Below, piece after piece: positions 12,801 to 22,010 of a stretch of 64,000 nucleotides of DNA. The translations under genes and the position numbers were made by a program. Position 1 is the stretch's first letter, and the number at the start of each line of letters is the position of its first letter. The notes under the pieces were generated by a model. The model worked only from the letters and a program-made list of their open reading frames with translations. It ran no database searches and was not told where the DNA came from. This stretch comes from MPNP01 sp026709725 (GTDB lineage: Bacteria; Pseudomonadota; Alphaproteobacteria; Rhodobacterales; Rhodobacteraceae), in NCBI GenBank assembly GCA_965200805.1, contig OZ241384.1, forward strand, positions 1 through 64,000, written 5' to 3'.

Positions 12801-14961
12801 GGCAGGTCACCCGGAATGGTAGGAGTATTGTCCCGGAGGCTGATTGCAGGGAGACAGCGAATGCGTCCCGCCGCTCGTCGGTCGAATCGGCCCGGGTTGG
12901 CACTTCCAGCGCGACGCCCCTCGCGCCAGCGTGGATGGTGGCGGTCCTTGTCCCGTCATAAAAGCCGGACGGAAAGTCGTTATCGTCTACGGGATCGTCT
13001 GCTTGTGCCATGTCCGCGATCCCGGAGATCTCCCAGTTCACTTCGATGTTGCAACGGCTGGTGCCGACCTGCCACCTGCCGTCCTCATGCACCCAGAGAT
13101 CGGCGTGGAAGACCGCAATCCCGCCTTCCTGCACCATCACTGGCCCGGCTCCCGGTGCGGTCTCGCGCAGTCGCACCTGCAGTCCGTGGCGGTCGTTGTC
13201 GGTGATGACGCCTCGGACCGTCAAGCCACGGGTACGGTCCTTGAATTCAGCGTTTCTCAAGCGGCCAAAACGCAGAGTCACGGTCTCGTCGTCCTCGACT
13301 TCGTCGTCGTCCGTCAGCGTGACCTTGACGATCCGTTTCAAAGGTCCGTCGTTCAGAGGGCTGCTCAGGAAGCTGAGCAGGCCGTTCCTGAGCACCGTGT
13401 AGTCGGTGCCCGAGGTCGCGCTGCCTTTGCGGATATCACTGTAGCTCACCGTGACGTTTTTGCCCTGGGGCGGATTGGTCAGCGTGACCGTGAAGTCAAG
13501 TGTGCCGTCGCCTTCGGCGGCACTCGGCGAATCCACCGTGAGGTTCGGTGCAGGATCGTTGTCCGTGATGGTGATTTCGGTGAAATACTCCTGGACACCG
13601 CCAGGCAGCCTGAGTGATTGCGGCTGGTCGAACCTCACACAGAGGGTCTCGTTACCCTCGTGGAACAGATCGTCGATCAGGAGACTTTCGAACATCCGAT
13701 CCCGGGCACTGGGGCTACTCCTGTCCCACTTGAGCACGACGGGCGCGGGGTATGTTTGTCGGGGATAGACGGTGTTGTTGCTGATTCCGGGCAGCAATCG
13801 CCCCAAGTCCCACGGATTCGCGGTGGCCCTACAGCCGCCGCCGCTGGCGACGAACGACACCCTAACGCTGGGATCTTGCCCGCTCGTGTCAATTTTGCCG
13901 TTAAGTAAGACTGGCATCTCGAAGCCGCCGTCTTCCGCCACCATGAAGCCCGGAATGCTTAGCGTACGCCCGGGCAGGTCGGAGTCATCCTTCACAGGCA
14001 CGGTGAGCGTTTGCTTCGTTCCGCGCTTGTAGTAGTCGCTTTCCAGCAGGTTGACCGTGACCGCGCCGCCGCCGCTTCGCGGATCGACCTGGGTCTGCAC
14101 CCGCGGGGCATGCCCCGCGTTCCGTGCGCCACCGTCCCTGATGGCATAGCCCCCTAGGTCGTGGGACTTGCGCCCCTCCTGCGCCTCCGGCAGGAAATCA
14201 CGGGAACTGGCATCAATGACCTCCCAGTTCAGGCGCACCTCCGGGTCACCAATCCTTGGATTGATCCGCCTCAGCGTGAAGCCGAAGGCACCGCCTTCGG
14301 TCACGCCGTCGCGCTCTAGGACCGGATCCGGGTCGATCGAGATCACCGGGCACAGGCGGTCATCCCTCACAGGGATGCGCAAGGATGCAAGCTGACTGCT
14401 GTTCGGGGCGATGTCGTATGAAATGGTGGGTACGGAGCTCCCGAGCAGCACGACCGTGACGTACCCGTCCCTGCACTTCGCGTCCAGCCTAGTCTGGATG
14501 CTGAACTCGAAGCTGGGGTCGCCATTGGGCGAGTTGTCTCTTACCTCCAATAATGTCCTTTCCCTGATAGCCTCCTGACTGGCATCAAGCAGGTCCAGAA
14601 CGGGGTCGTCTTCCACCCGATATCGAACAGGGAATGTCTTGAACCCACTCCCTCCTGCGTATTTATACGCACGAACCCCGACCTGAATCGTGTCGCCTTC
14701 GGTGAAGCTGGCATCCGCCGCCAATGGAAGGATGTGGACACCGCCGACTGAATTCTGTGCATTTGCGTCGGCGGCGAAGAGCGGCAGGCAGAGGGCCAGC
14801 AGCCATACCCGGCAGTAGGCCGAACACCATCGTGATGGAGCGAGGGGGGGGGGGGGGGGGGAGTACCGGCAGTAGGAACAGTGCCGTGAGCAGCAGACCG
14901 AAGGCGCGGAGTAAGCCTCTGGTACCTCTTGCAATGATGCCCACGCACGGCAGGCGGCCAC
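9583..14961 (-). CDS. Giant Calx-beta/cadherin-like surface protein, N-terminal unique part
   Basis: Likely an exported adhesin or matrix protein. After an export-like segment (WLLALCLPLFAADANA, AxA-type cleavage site) come many diverged Calx-beta repeats. Their marks are openings such as VTEGETLTLPI, AAEGDGTLDFTV and VTEGRSAVFTV, middle GTDYT or GADYT, late DEPxExF, and closing DNDxP or DDDxR. Near the end is a cadherin-like domain (SVPENEEW, FAIDPDTGVLTL, DVTVRVTDEDGN). The homologous part stops at about 9,828. Below that this frame reads Arg/His-rich nonsense because it is out of frame with the repeat array, so residues coded by 9,583-9,827 are not real protein. The start is uncertain: no in-frame ATG, GTG or TTG lies between the C tract at 14,844-14,861 and the mature region, so translation must start upstream and cross the tract. 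The GTG at 14,961 is the start open in this assembly. Other frames begin as far up as 15,112. Confidence 0.8.
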   Translation of the reverse strand: MAACRAWASLQEVPEAYSAPSVCCSRHCSYCRYSPPPPPLAPSRWCSAYCRVWLLALCLPLFAADANAQNSVGGVHILPLAADASFTEGDTIQVGVRAYKYAGGSGFKTFPVRYRVEDDPVLDLLDASQEAIRERTLLEVRDNSPNGDPSFEFSIQTRLDAKCRDGYVTVVLLGSSVPTISYDIAPNSSQLASLRIPVRDDRLCPVISIDPDPVLERDGVTEGGAFGFTLRRINPRIGDPEVRLNWEVIDASSRDFLPEAQEGRKSHDLGGYAIRDGGARNAGHAPRVQTQVDPRSGGGAVTVNLLESDYYKRGTKQTLTVPVKDDSDLPGRTLSIPGFMVAEDGGFEMPVLLNGKIDTSGQDPSVRVSFVASGGGCRATANPWDLGRLLPGISNNTVYPRQTYPAPVVLKWDRSSPSARDRMFESLLIDDLFHEGNETLCVRFDQPQSLRLPGGVQEYFTEITITDNDPAPNLTVDSPSAAEGDGTLDFTVTLTNPPQGKNVTVSYSDIRKGSATSGTDYTVLRNGLLSFLSSPLNDGPLKRIVKVTLTDDDEVEDDETVTLRFGRLRNAEFKDRTRGLTVRGVITDNDRHGLQVRLRETAPGAGPVMVQEGGIAVFHADLWVHEDGRWQVGTSRCNIEVNWEISGIADMAQADDPVDDNDFPSGFYDGTRTATIHAGARGVALEVPTRADSTDERRDAFAVSLQSASGTILLPFRVTCPTPIGVSDAKARGIIYDGPTLRINAPKGPATEGNALEFPVSIGVPAPKTIKVKWKTESLATQTAEAGTDYTAASGTLRFRAGKTDEVISVETLQDGIDEPSEDFSVVLTDPNITGLDLGPLRARGIIRDDDKRPAITIGDASVTEGETLTLPITLNPAPAVPVRLEWRVRAPGVHGATRGADYTSAGSGTITVAAGEASKNLEFPTLDDKMDEPTETFEVALVVLREDPVFFSSQRTAVPPDILAPLTATATILDNDTPRLSIDDLVVTEGRSAVFTVQLSSPRTYPVEVEFRTRDGGGPQRRNLSNQLVSSPAKGTGPTRDYDGVVTPRTVTFAPGETRKRLAPIRVVDDDDLESFSEYFRGVISLKSGADSTKAAIGKGTGLVRILDNDTTRYWIANRDTTVREGRPVRIRVKRDRTEFAARGHFGCIEGRGSHQEPSGFAGTIDRTHPTPLGRIDVYTVEKNNAASACGQAVDGAKLAHFSFAEGEDEASFWVNTVDDDRKEPDETFIVWFDGIVTGGNEDFPQGATPRDNAMGKKVFTILDDDDIHRFRVVSANSPWEGEDAHFDVYVNSDAGLEVLKASSNPFITINLGTATDTAKIGTHYNWTQSNRINLDLSSVTSKSQRVARISVPTIQDDVLDGDKTVSVYFSEISAGVSATLPFRPAPGGGSATATIHDDEAYHLSIDDAVGDEGDPAVVRIALSKPAERDFMIRFRTRQGTAKPPGDFTACGPKDDSCALKFPEGATEARFLVPTTEDAVPEETEEFRVVIKEVDYANLVIDDYIAGVKIRDDDARSVTITGIKDASVPENEEWISPAPAWDGAPDGGVAWTLEGDDAARFAIDPDTGVLTLPAQNFEVPADADKDNVYDVTVRVTDEDGNTAAVALSVTVKDVVYGSISASFPPPTNGRIQVDEGDPVVGGFRYVATGARGDATDRPDQVRLRWRLVGLGDDGFADEDEVALSGGGGPVDLDYGASADSNVELATTVEDHGLGGRCGRGDRGRRPQDHRRHDLHGDAVDGERQDRHRALHARRHGDGGRRLHGPRQQVGDHRRRRHDRHHHHPRQGRHDR
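14844..14861 (-). repeat. C18 homopolymer (G18 on + strand) in the 5' coding region; candidate contingency tract
   Basis: Eighteen consecutive G on the plus strand, read as a proline run on the coding strand, lie between every plausible start codon and the hydrophobic export segment. Changing the tract by one or two bases switches which upstream frame is joined to the protein. One alternative upstream frame carries a convincing hydrophobic stretch (GLLRAFGLLLTALFLLPV) from a GTG or upstream ATG. This arrangement is typical of slipped-strand phase variation. Homopolymers this long are also prone to sequencing length errors. Confidence 0.6.
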
Positions 14962-15340
14962 TGTGAACAGATGTCTGGAAGGCAGGACAGCGGAACGGGG
15001 ACAGTCGTCGTCCGACCGGGAAGCGGATATCTTGTGGATCCGGCCCGACTGAATATGAAACAGTCACCCGAGATCCGCCAGTTCCCCTGGCAAGCATAAG
15101 CCGCTCAAGCACAAAAGCCCCGCTACGCCAGTGCTATCCAATACGATCAGCGTAGTATAGCACAGTATGTATGCCATTGAAAGGGAACCATGTAATTAAG
15201 TGACAAAAAATCAAATTAGTCTATAATAATCAGTATTTTATGTTTGAATTGCTATCCATGAGCACAGATGGTCTATGTCATTGATTATATGAAATAAATT
15301 ATGATAATTGTTACTTAAGTATATAATCCCCATGATGAAG
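14962..15340 (-). promoter_or_regulatory. AT-rich leader and putative promoter region of the giant repeat gene
   Basis: This is the only strongly AT-rich stretch in the left 22 kb. Read on the minus strand, TATACT (about 15,155-15,160) follows a weak TTTCAA at roughly 18 bp spacing, a possible sigma-70-type promoter. It is followed by a leader of about 45-200 nt, depending on which start codon is used. Possible starts in this region are ATG at about 15,112 or 15,097 and GTG at 14,961, none with a clear ribosome-binding site. The promoter call rests on hexamer resemblance only. Confidence 0.3.
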
Positions 15341-15344
15341 GGAT

Positions 15345-15870
15345 GCGGCCCCAAAGCGATCAGGCCGGAGTGTCTGGGATGGGGCTGCAGGGCTTCGGGC
15401 CGATCATCGGGGCGGTTGCAGTCGCGGATGAGGGCAGCCTGATCGCCGGCGGTGTCCGAGCGGACCGTGACATGGGTGATCGCCCCGGGGCGGATCCCGG
15501 GACAGTGCCGTCCCGCATCTCCCATCCCATGACTCCTGGACCATCACCCCTGGGGATGATCATGCCGGTCCCGGGGACGAACACCATCATCGCCCGGTCG
15601 CCCCGCGCATGAGGGTGGGTGCCCTCGGCCGCCCGCTCGGTCGCCCCGGCGTCCGTCCTGCCGGTGGGGATGATGGTGGCGTCAATGTCGAGAGTGACGG
15701 CCGTGATCCCCGCCCTTCGGACGGCGGCCCTGACCAGGCGCGTCTGGACGGCCCTGAGCGGCGTGTCTCGGGATGACGGGGTCGGGATGTATGCAGTTCC
15801 TGCCTCGCGCTCCTTCCCCGCGGCATCGTCATGGCCCTGCCGCCTCATCATGGAACGCCCCGGGCCCGAT
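15345..15870 (-). pseudogene. IS1380-family transposase remnant, frameshifted
   Basis: Two adjacent minus-strand frames carry motifs of the same transposase in the right order. First comes AVTLDIDATIIPTGRTDA, resembling the catalytic-Asp strand of IS1380 enzymes, then FVPGTGMIIP and EMRDGTVPG. After a frameshift comes THVTVRSDTAGDQAALIRDCN, matching the family's VRSDTAGYQ region. The distance between blocks fits the family. No intact frame, ends or inverted repeats are visible, so this is a decayed fragment. The family assignment is by motif memory. Confidence 0.5.
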
Positions 15871-17100
15871 CAATGATGATGTCCGGGAGGATGGAGCGCG
15901 CCCATCAGGGATCATCATTGGGGGAAGGTCCGCCCCGTCCTATCAATGCACCATCCCCGACCCCGCACCATCCCCCTGCATCCTGATGTCCTCCCCTATC
16001 CTGATCGCAGACACACGCCCCCGAGGGTCCGCATCCCCTGCCACGGCGTCTCCGTCCCGGGCAGGGGCTGACGCCTCAAGGGATGGACGCCCGCAGGGCC
16101 CCCGTGCGGACCGTGAACCGCCCCAACCATCATCACCTCCATGGCGTCATCGCCCGGGCCGCATCGGGCGGGGCCCGGGCCCTGAGGACGCCCCGCTTGG
16201 CCGCCGGCACGCAGAGGACCCGTGATCCCGTCCCTGCCGACGAAGCGGCGGGCGGGCGGGCCGGCCCGCGTGCGCGCGAGGTGTGCGCGGTCCCGGACCC
16301 CCCCCCTCAATGATCATGATGGGGATGATGACGGGCGGTGACGGCGCCCCCGGCGACGCCCATCCCGAGGTCATCGGCCGGGCCCGGATGGCGGTCCCCC
16401 TCCCTCTGTTCCGATGTCGGGCGGGCGCCCCGCCAGGGGGATCCGATCCGGGGCATGGCGGGCGCGCCCCCTTCCTCTCATCCCGGGAGGGGCGCCATCG
16501 ATGCGGAGGGGCGCCGGCGCCGCGCGCACCGGTGCAGGATGGGGGTCGCACAGCCCGGATCGGCAGGGCCCGTGCTCCGTCTCCCCCACCGATCAGCCCC
16601 ATCCGGTGCAGGGCCCGCCCTGACCGCCCGCCCTGCGGCGGACACCGGCGGGCGGGCTCTCCGCGCGGGCCCCCGTCCGTCTTCACATGCAGGGGGCGCG
16701 CATGGCCCCTCCGTCATGGAGGGATGGCATCATCACAGGGGGCGGGGGATCGGCACTGACGTCCCCGGGGGCGGCAGGGTCGCGGGCCGGCGGCGCGCGG
16801 TGCGCCTGGCGGCCCGCCCCCTGCGTCCGTGCGGGCCGCCCCTCTCCATGACCCCTCCTCCATGACCATGGGGCGTGATGGTGCGGGCGCCCACGGGTTC
16901 CCGTCATGACAGGGGGCCATCATCATGACGGAGGGGAGGGGGCGGACATGCGCACGGAGGTCGGCGGTGCCGCCCCGATGGGCATGTCATGCAGAGGGGG
17001 CGGGGCGACCCGGCGCCGGACCCGCGTCCTCAATGATGGCCGGGTCTTCATGACGCCCCCTCTCTTCATGGAGGGATGGGGCCCGGACCCGGGCGCCGGC
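15871..17100. other. GC-rich stretch with no recognisable gene
   Basis: Every frame gives low-complexity Arg/Pro/Gly-rich translations without conserved motifs. Short ATCATG/CATGAT-type words are scattered through it, and a segment near 15,998-16,016 resembles 37,248-37,265 (CCTGAT-GCAGACACAC), suggesting shared mobile-element ancestry. It may be the decayed C-terminal part of the transposase gene to its right, but I cannot show that. Confidence 0.4.
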
Positions 17101-17109
17101 CCGGACCTG

Positions 17110-18830
17110 TCGGCATGCGCCCCTCAGGTGACGGGCCCCTCAGGTGACGGGGTTGGCCCGCCGGACGTCGCCCGCGCGGTCCGGGCGGTGATCACGCGGC
17201 CATGAAGAGGCCCATCGCATTCCGCAGCCTGAGAGGCTGCACCCCCGGGGCCGCAGGGCGGCATTGACGGTGACCCCCCGTTCCCGTGATTCAGTGGATG
17301 GGCGCGGGAAGGCCCCGATCCCCGACAGGGAGGGGCGCCCCTGCCGCCGCCGAGGTCGTCGAGGCCCTCTGTGGCCGGAAGACCATCATGGTTCAGGGTC
17401 GTGGTGTCCTGGATGGCCGGCACCGGCTGTTCGGCGCCGCAGCGCGCCACGGCCCGCGCGGTGTGCGGGTCCGGCCCCTGCATGATGAGGGACGGGCGCC
17501 ATTGTCACGCCGTCGTTCGAGAGCGGCCCCATCCTGATGGGGGTAATGGGATCATCCGGCCCGATGGGCGGCCGTCCGTTCGGCCCCTCCTGCAATGATC
17601 ATGGGCTGCAATGATCATGGGCCGGGACGATCACCGGCAGGCCGGCCCCGAGGCTGTGCATCCGGGCCGCGCCCCCCCAATGATCCGATCATGATGGGGT
17701 CCGATCATGATCGGCATGATGCGGCGCCGCACCCTGCCCCCGGGTCATCATGATGGGGGATCATGCCATCGGGATCATGCCATCGGGATCATGCCATCGG
17801 GATCATGCCATCGGGATCATGGAGGGGGCCGGGGATGAGCGGGAGGGGCGCGGGCCCGACGCGCGTTCCGCCCCATCATGGAGGACCGGGGCCCGGCGCA
17901 CACCGGAGCGGCGGCCCGCCGTCCGCTCCGGGCACCGTGTCCAGCCCCATCAATGACATCAAGGCGATGGGCCCGGCACCACAGTCCCGAAGGGTCCGGG
18001 CGGGCCAGTGTCCGGGCGCGGACCGGCGTCCGGCCATGGCGGGCGGTCCAGTCTTCGGCGATGCGTGTGGTGGCTTCGCGCAGCACGGCCGGGGCCGGCC
18101 CCGCACCCTGATTGACACATCATGGCACCCGCACCCCGGGCAGGAGGAGCCCGGGGGTGACGGGATGGGGATGGGGACGGGGGTGGTCGGTGACGACCGG
18201 GCCGATGGCGGCCCCATGGGTTCATGGACATCCCCCGGGGGCCGGGCCGGATGCCGGCGGCGGCGAAGCCCATCGCTGTCATGCAGGGTCGGGCCGTCAT
18301 GCAGGGTCGGGCCGCCGAGGATGCCGTGCGCCTCTGCATGGATCCCGGTCCCTCATCATCGGGTCGGGCGGACCCGGCCACCCGGGGCGCGGGCCCATCC
18401 CCAAAGTGTCCATCGGGGGTGATGGGCCGCCATCATGGCGTCCCCGTCAGGTCCGGACGGTTGGGCGGCGGTCCCGGCCGTCCGTGACCGGCCCGGGGAC
18501 CCTGCCCCCGGCGCCGACAGGCGGCAGGTGAGGGGGACGGCGGGGACGGGGCGGTGCGTGGCACCGGGCATCGCCCCCGCCGCGGGCAGGCGCCCATCCA
18601 GGGCGTCGGCCAGGCGGGACGGGACCCCCCGGGGTCTCCGTCATCCGATGGGGCGGACGCGAGGCACCGGTCGGGCCCCCCGGTCCATGACCGGGCGGAG
18701 CCCGCGGGCCAGGGCGGAGCGGGTCCGCCCTGGCGCCTTGCAGGCAGCGGTGAACCATGCGGTCGTCTCCGCTGATGTCCGTTGCATGCCGATCTGCATG
18801 ATGCAGAACAGTCTGGCATGGAATCAGAAG
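17110..18830 (-). pseudogene. DUF4338 (DruA-like) plus Tn5/IS4-like transposase remnant, copy A
   Basis: Minus-strand frames, joined over several frameshifts, contain RSALAR near 18.7 kb, then REATTRIAEDWTARHGRTPV near 18.05 kb, resembling the conserved DUF4338 block RxIAxDWxxRxGxxPV. Near 17.4 kb is IQDTTTLNHDGLPATEGLDD followed by LGGG, matching the QDTTxLN strand of Tn5-like IS4-family DDE transposases, and then VTVNAALRPRG. This order, DUF4338 before a Tn5-type DDE domain, fits a single composite transposase gene. Stops and shifts interrupt all frames. It is duplicated at 18,950-20,870. Confidence 0.45.
17758..17820. repeat. 14-bp tandem repeat (GATCATGCCATCGG), about 4 copies
   Basis: Four direct copies of a 14-bp word sit inside transposase remnant A. 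The equivalent position of remnant B (19,436-19,466) has two copies, so the number differs between paralogous segments, as expected for slipped-strand variation. No gene is affected. Confidence 0.8.
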
Positions 18831-18949
18831 GGAATCAAGTGTGTCTTGTCGATAGGGCGGGGGCGGCCGTCCCCTCCCCCTGTCTGATGCAGGGCCCCTC
18901 TGTGATGCAGGGCCCCTCCCCTGTGAAAGGGACGGGCCCCCGGACGTCG

Positions 18950-20870
18950 CCCGAACCGTCATCGGTCCCGGCCATGAAGAGGCCCATCGCATTCCGCGGC
19001 CTGAGAGGCCGCATCCCCGGGGACGCAGGGCGGCATTGACGGTGACCCCCCACATGTCAATGGATGGGGGCCAGGAGACCCCGATCCCCGATGGGGAGGG
19101 GCGCCCCTGCCGCCCCTCCCTCCGTCGTCATGAGAGGCCCTCCGGCATCATGAGATGTCCCGGCGTCGGGGGTCGTGGCGTCCCGGATGGCCGGCACCCG
19201 CGGCCCGGCGCCGCAGCGCGCCACGGCCCGCGCGGTGTGCGGGTCCGGCCCCTGCATGATGAGGGACGGGCGCCCTTGTCACGCCGTCATCCGGCGGCAG
19301 CCCCCTCCTGACGGGGGCAATGGCCTCATCCGGCCCGATGGGCGGCCGTCCGCTCCGCCCCTCCTGCAATGATCATGGGAATGATCATGATGGGGTCTGA
19401 TCATGATGGGCCGCCGCCCCCGGCCCCCGGGTCATCATGCCATCGGGATCATGCCATCGGGATCATGGAGGGGGCCGGGGATGAGCGGGAGGGGCGCGGG
19501 CCGGACGCGCGTTCCGCCCCATCATGTCCGTCGACCCCGGATGTCCATGAATCCCATCCCTTCGTCAACCATCGGGTCACCCCCGCCCGGCCGTCACCCG
19601 CCATGGGCGCCCGGATGGGATCCCCGGATGGGATCCATTGGGGCGCCCGGCGGCGCGTCTCCCGCCATCCCTCCGCAAGGGGCCCGGGTCCGGGCGCGGA
19701 CCGGCGTCCGGCCCGAGCGGACGGCCCCCATCCTGATGATGGAGGGCGGGGGATGACGTCAATGCGACGGGCCGGCGATGCGTGGGGCGGCTTCGCGCAG
19801 CACGGCCGAGGCCGGCCCCGCACCCTGATCGCTGAATGGCGCCCGCACCCCGGGCCGTCATGCAGGGTTGGGCCGTCATGCAGGGTCGGGCCGCCCGGGA
19901 TGCCGTGCGCCTCGGCATGGATCCCGATCCCTCATTGCAGGGTCGGGCGGACCTGGCCGCCCGGGGCGCGGGCCCATCCCCGGAGTGTCCATTGGGGGTG
20001 ACGGGGACGCCATCATGGCGTCCCCGTCAGGTCCGATCGGATGGGCGGCGGCCCCGGCCGTCCGTGACCGGCCTCAGGGACCCTGCCCCCGGCGCCGACA
20101 GGCGGCAGGCCAGGGGGGGGGGGACGGCGGGGACGGGGGCAGGCGGGGCGGGACCCGCCCGAGGACATGGGCGGCGAGATGGGGACACCGCACCATCGGG
20201 CCCGGAATGATCGAACGGGGAGGAAACGGCTCAGGCAGACCCCCTGTCCGGGCCGGGCCCGGCGCTGCGCATCATCCCGGCCCACCCGATGATGGCGGGG
20301 CCGTCATCCCGGGCCCGGACCCGCAGGGCGGCGGCCGGGACGCCGACGGCCCCCGACCGGCCATGGGCGGAGCCGATGAGGGAGCGCCAATCAGGGAGGG
20401 GAGCGGGCGGGCGGCGAAGACGGCCGGCCCGTGCGGGTGCTCATGGGCGATCATCGTGTTCCCATCGGTCTGACCTGAAGGGGGGGGGGGGCGCATCGGG
20501 GGTGCGGGTCAGGGTGAGATGCAGGCCCCCGATGGCCATGCATCATGGGGCCGCCGGCTGCTGCGGGACATCCCCGGGGGTGGCACGGGTGCATCGGGCC
20601 GACGCGGTTCGTGCCTGAGTGTTGTCGCCTGCGGGGGTGGCGGGGTGATCGCCGGGGGCCGTGCGGCCGGCGCCTTCATGCAGCCGGCGGGCCGGGGGCG
20701 GACGCGGGCATCATGGAATGCGAAGGCATCGCAGATGCGCCGGCCCGATGGTTATGGATCAGTGGGCGCGGCGGCTGGCGAAGGATTCGCTGGAGAGGAT
20801 CGCAGCGATCTGCGAGAGGGCGTCGTCGTTCTGCAGGCGGCGGCTGATCTGTGACTGTTGCATGGGGACC
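18950..20870 (-). pseudogene. DUF4338/Tn5-like transposase remnant, copy B
   Basis: Diverged second copy of remnant A, in the same orientation. Shared landmarks are the gccatgaagaggcccatcgc segment (18,973 against 17,201), the QDTTTLN region degraded to IRDATTPD (about 19.2 kb), the 14-bp repeat block, and the GGCGCCGACAGGCGGCAGG word (18,508 against 20,089). A short start-like piece at 20,862 reads MQQSQISRRLQNDDAL after a GGAG motif and stops at SFASRRAH. It probably marks the original N-terminus. Long G runs of 11 (20,113-20,123) and 12 (20,480-20,491) interrupt it. There is no intact product. Confidence 0.4.
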
Positions 20871-20954
20871 TGTCTCCGTGACTGGGTGATGCAGGTCGCA
20901 TGGCATGCGGGAATCAGGTTGTCCAGACCTTTTTACGGATACATGGGAGGGCTA

Positions 20955-21223
20955 GGGAGTGATTCTCCCATGGCTGACTTTTCCTGACATCTCCCGACAC
21001 ACCCTGGCTCCTGGCCTGATTCGGTCGAATCAGGCCGCCCGTGCCAGGCGGAGCCCTTTGGCACGGGCCCGGGGGCGGCATGGATCGGTGCTGCCGCGAA
21101 ACATTCGGGAAAGGGGGCCGATTTTTCGCCGGATCGCTGATTGGGGCGCAATGCGATTCTGGCAGTCCGTGTATGATCAGGCCTTTGCAGATTTCCGGGT
21201 CAGCCATACGAGGATCGCACCCC
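20955..21223 (+). repeat. Hairpin-rich dispersed element, copy 1
   Basis: A segment of about 270 bp that recurs in opposite orientation at 51,114-51,382 with roughly four-fifths or better identity by eye. It starts with three hairpins: GGGAG-CTCCC (20,955-20,969), an 11-bp stem GGCCTGATTCG/CGAATCAGGCC with a 2-nt turn (21,013-21,036), and a 9-bp stem CCCGTGCCA/TGGCACGGG (21,038-21,067). A unique-looking tail ends CAGCCATACGAGGATC. A one-base indel between copies in the middle argues against a protein-coding function. It could be a structured RNA, a MITE-like element or a recombination site. Confidence 0.65.
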
Positions 21224-21239
21224 TCTCCCATCTTCCGCA

Positions 21240-21900
21240 ACAGTCGTGCCGATTCCCCGATCCCTGATCATCCCCGGAAACTGCGACCCCTGTTTTGGGA
21301 GTCAGGATCCGGAGATGTCCATGTCGTGCCATGAAAGACACGAACAGATCCGATCTGCCCTGACACCGGCCCCGCCCGTCCCATCCCTGAAGGGGTCCGT
21401 GACCGCACGCGGGTGCGGCGAAGGACTCGCCCCGGTCCTGGTGCGGGATCTGCTGTCGCCGGGCGGAATGGAAAGCCCTGACCGGCATCGTCAGGAAGCC
21501 CGTCATCATCACATGACGGGCTGGCACTGTCTCACTCCCTGACGGTCCCACTCTTTGGGGATGATCCGGCCCCTCGCAGCCGCCGACGGCATTGTCCGCA
21601 CACGCCACCAGCGTGCCTTCACCAGTGCGCAAGGGGCCGGGGCCGGCCTGATTGACGACGGGGTCTCAACCCGGTCCTGCGGTTGCGGGACAATCAGGGC
21701 AGCGTGCTGCGGTTCACCCGTGACCCCGCAGCTCACGCAACCGGCAATGCGGGCGGGCACTCAGCCCCTCAGGTTGAAGCAGACGCTCTCCGGTCGCTCC
21801 CGAGTGCGGCCGGAGCCCGGGATCATGCGGGCCCGCCCGGACGAGCGCACCGGGCGGCTTGCGATGTCCTGAACCGCCTTTCAGGTCGGGAGTGCCGAAC
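21240..21900 (+). pseudogene. IS66-like transposase C-terminal remnant, frameshifted
   Basis: Plus-strand frames give RTRHQRAFTSAQGAG, then LRDNQGSVLRFTRDPA and, after a frameshift, QPLRLKQTLSGRSRVRPEPG. This order resembles the IS66-type C-terminus (VLRFTxDPxVPxTNNxAExxLRxLKxKQKxSGxFRTxxGA). The region before about 21,550 has no recognisable motif. No complete frame, accessory IS66 genes or ends are visible. Confidence 0.5.
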
Positions 21901-22010
21901 GGGAAGCCGAACAGTGTCTGATCGCCTTTGGAAAGATGGGCGAGGTGGCCCCGGCAAACGGGAATTGCGTGATCGGAAGAGAAGGTCGCCGTTGCGCCGG
22001 AGACCGTTTC

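Noticed and set aside
20113..20491. G11 and G12 runs as further phase-variable switches
   Set aside because: They lie in transposase debris with no open gene to switch. They do show that long G runs arise in this genome without such a role, which slightly weakens the C18 argument.
20914..21240. Conserved small protein encoded by the dispersed element
   Set aside because: Similar peptides can be read from both copies on both strands, but a one-base indel in the alignment breaks the shared frame and changes do not favour third codon positions.
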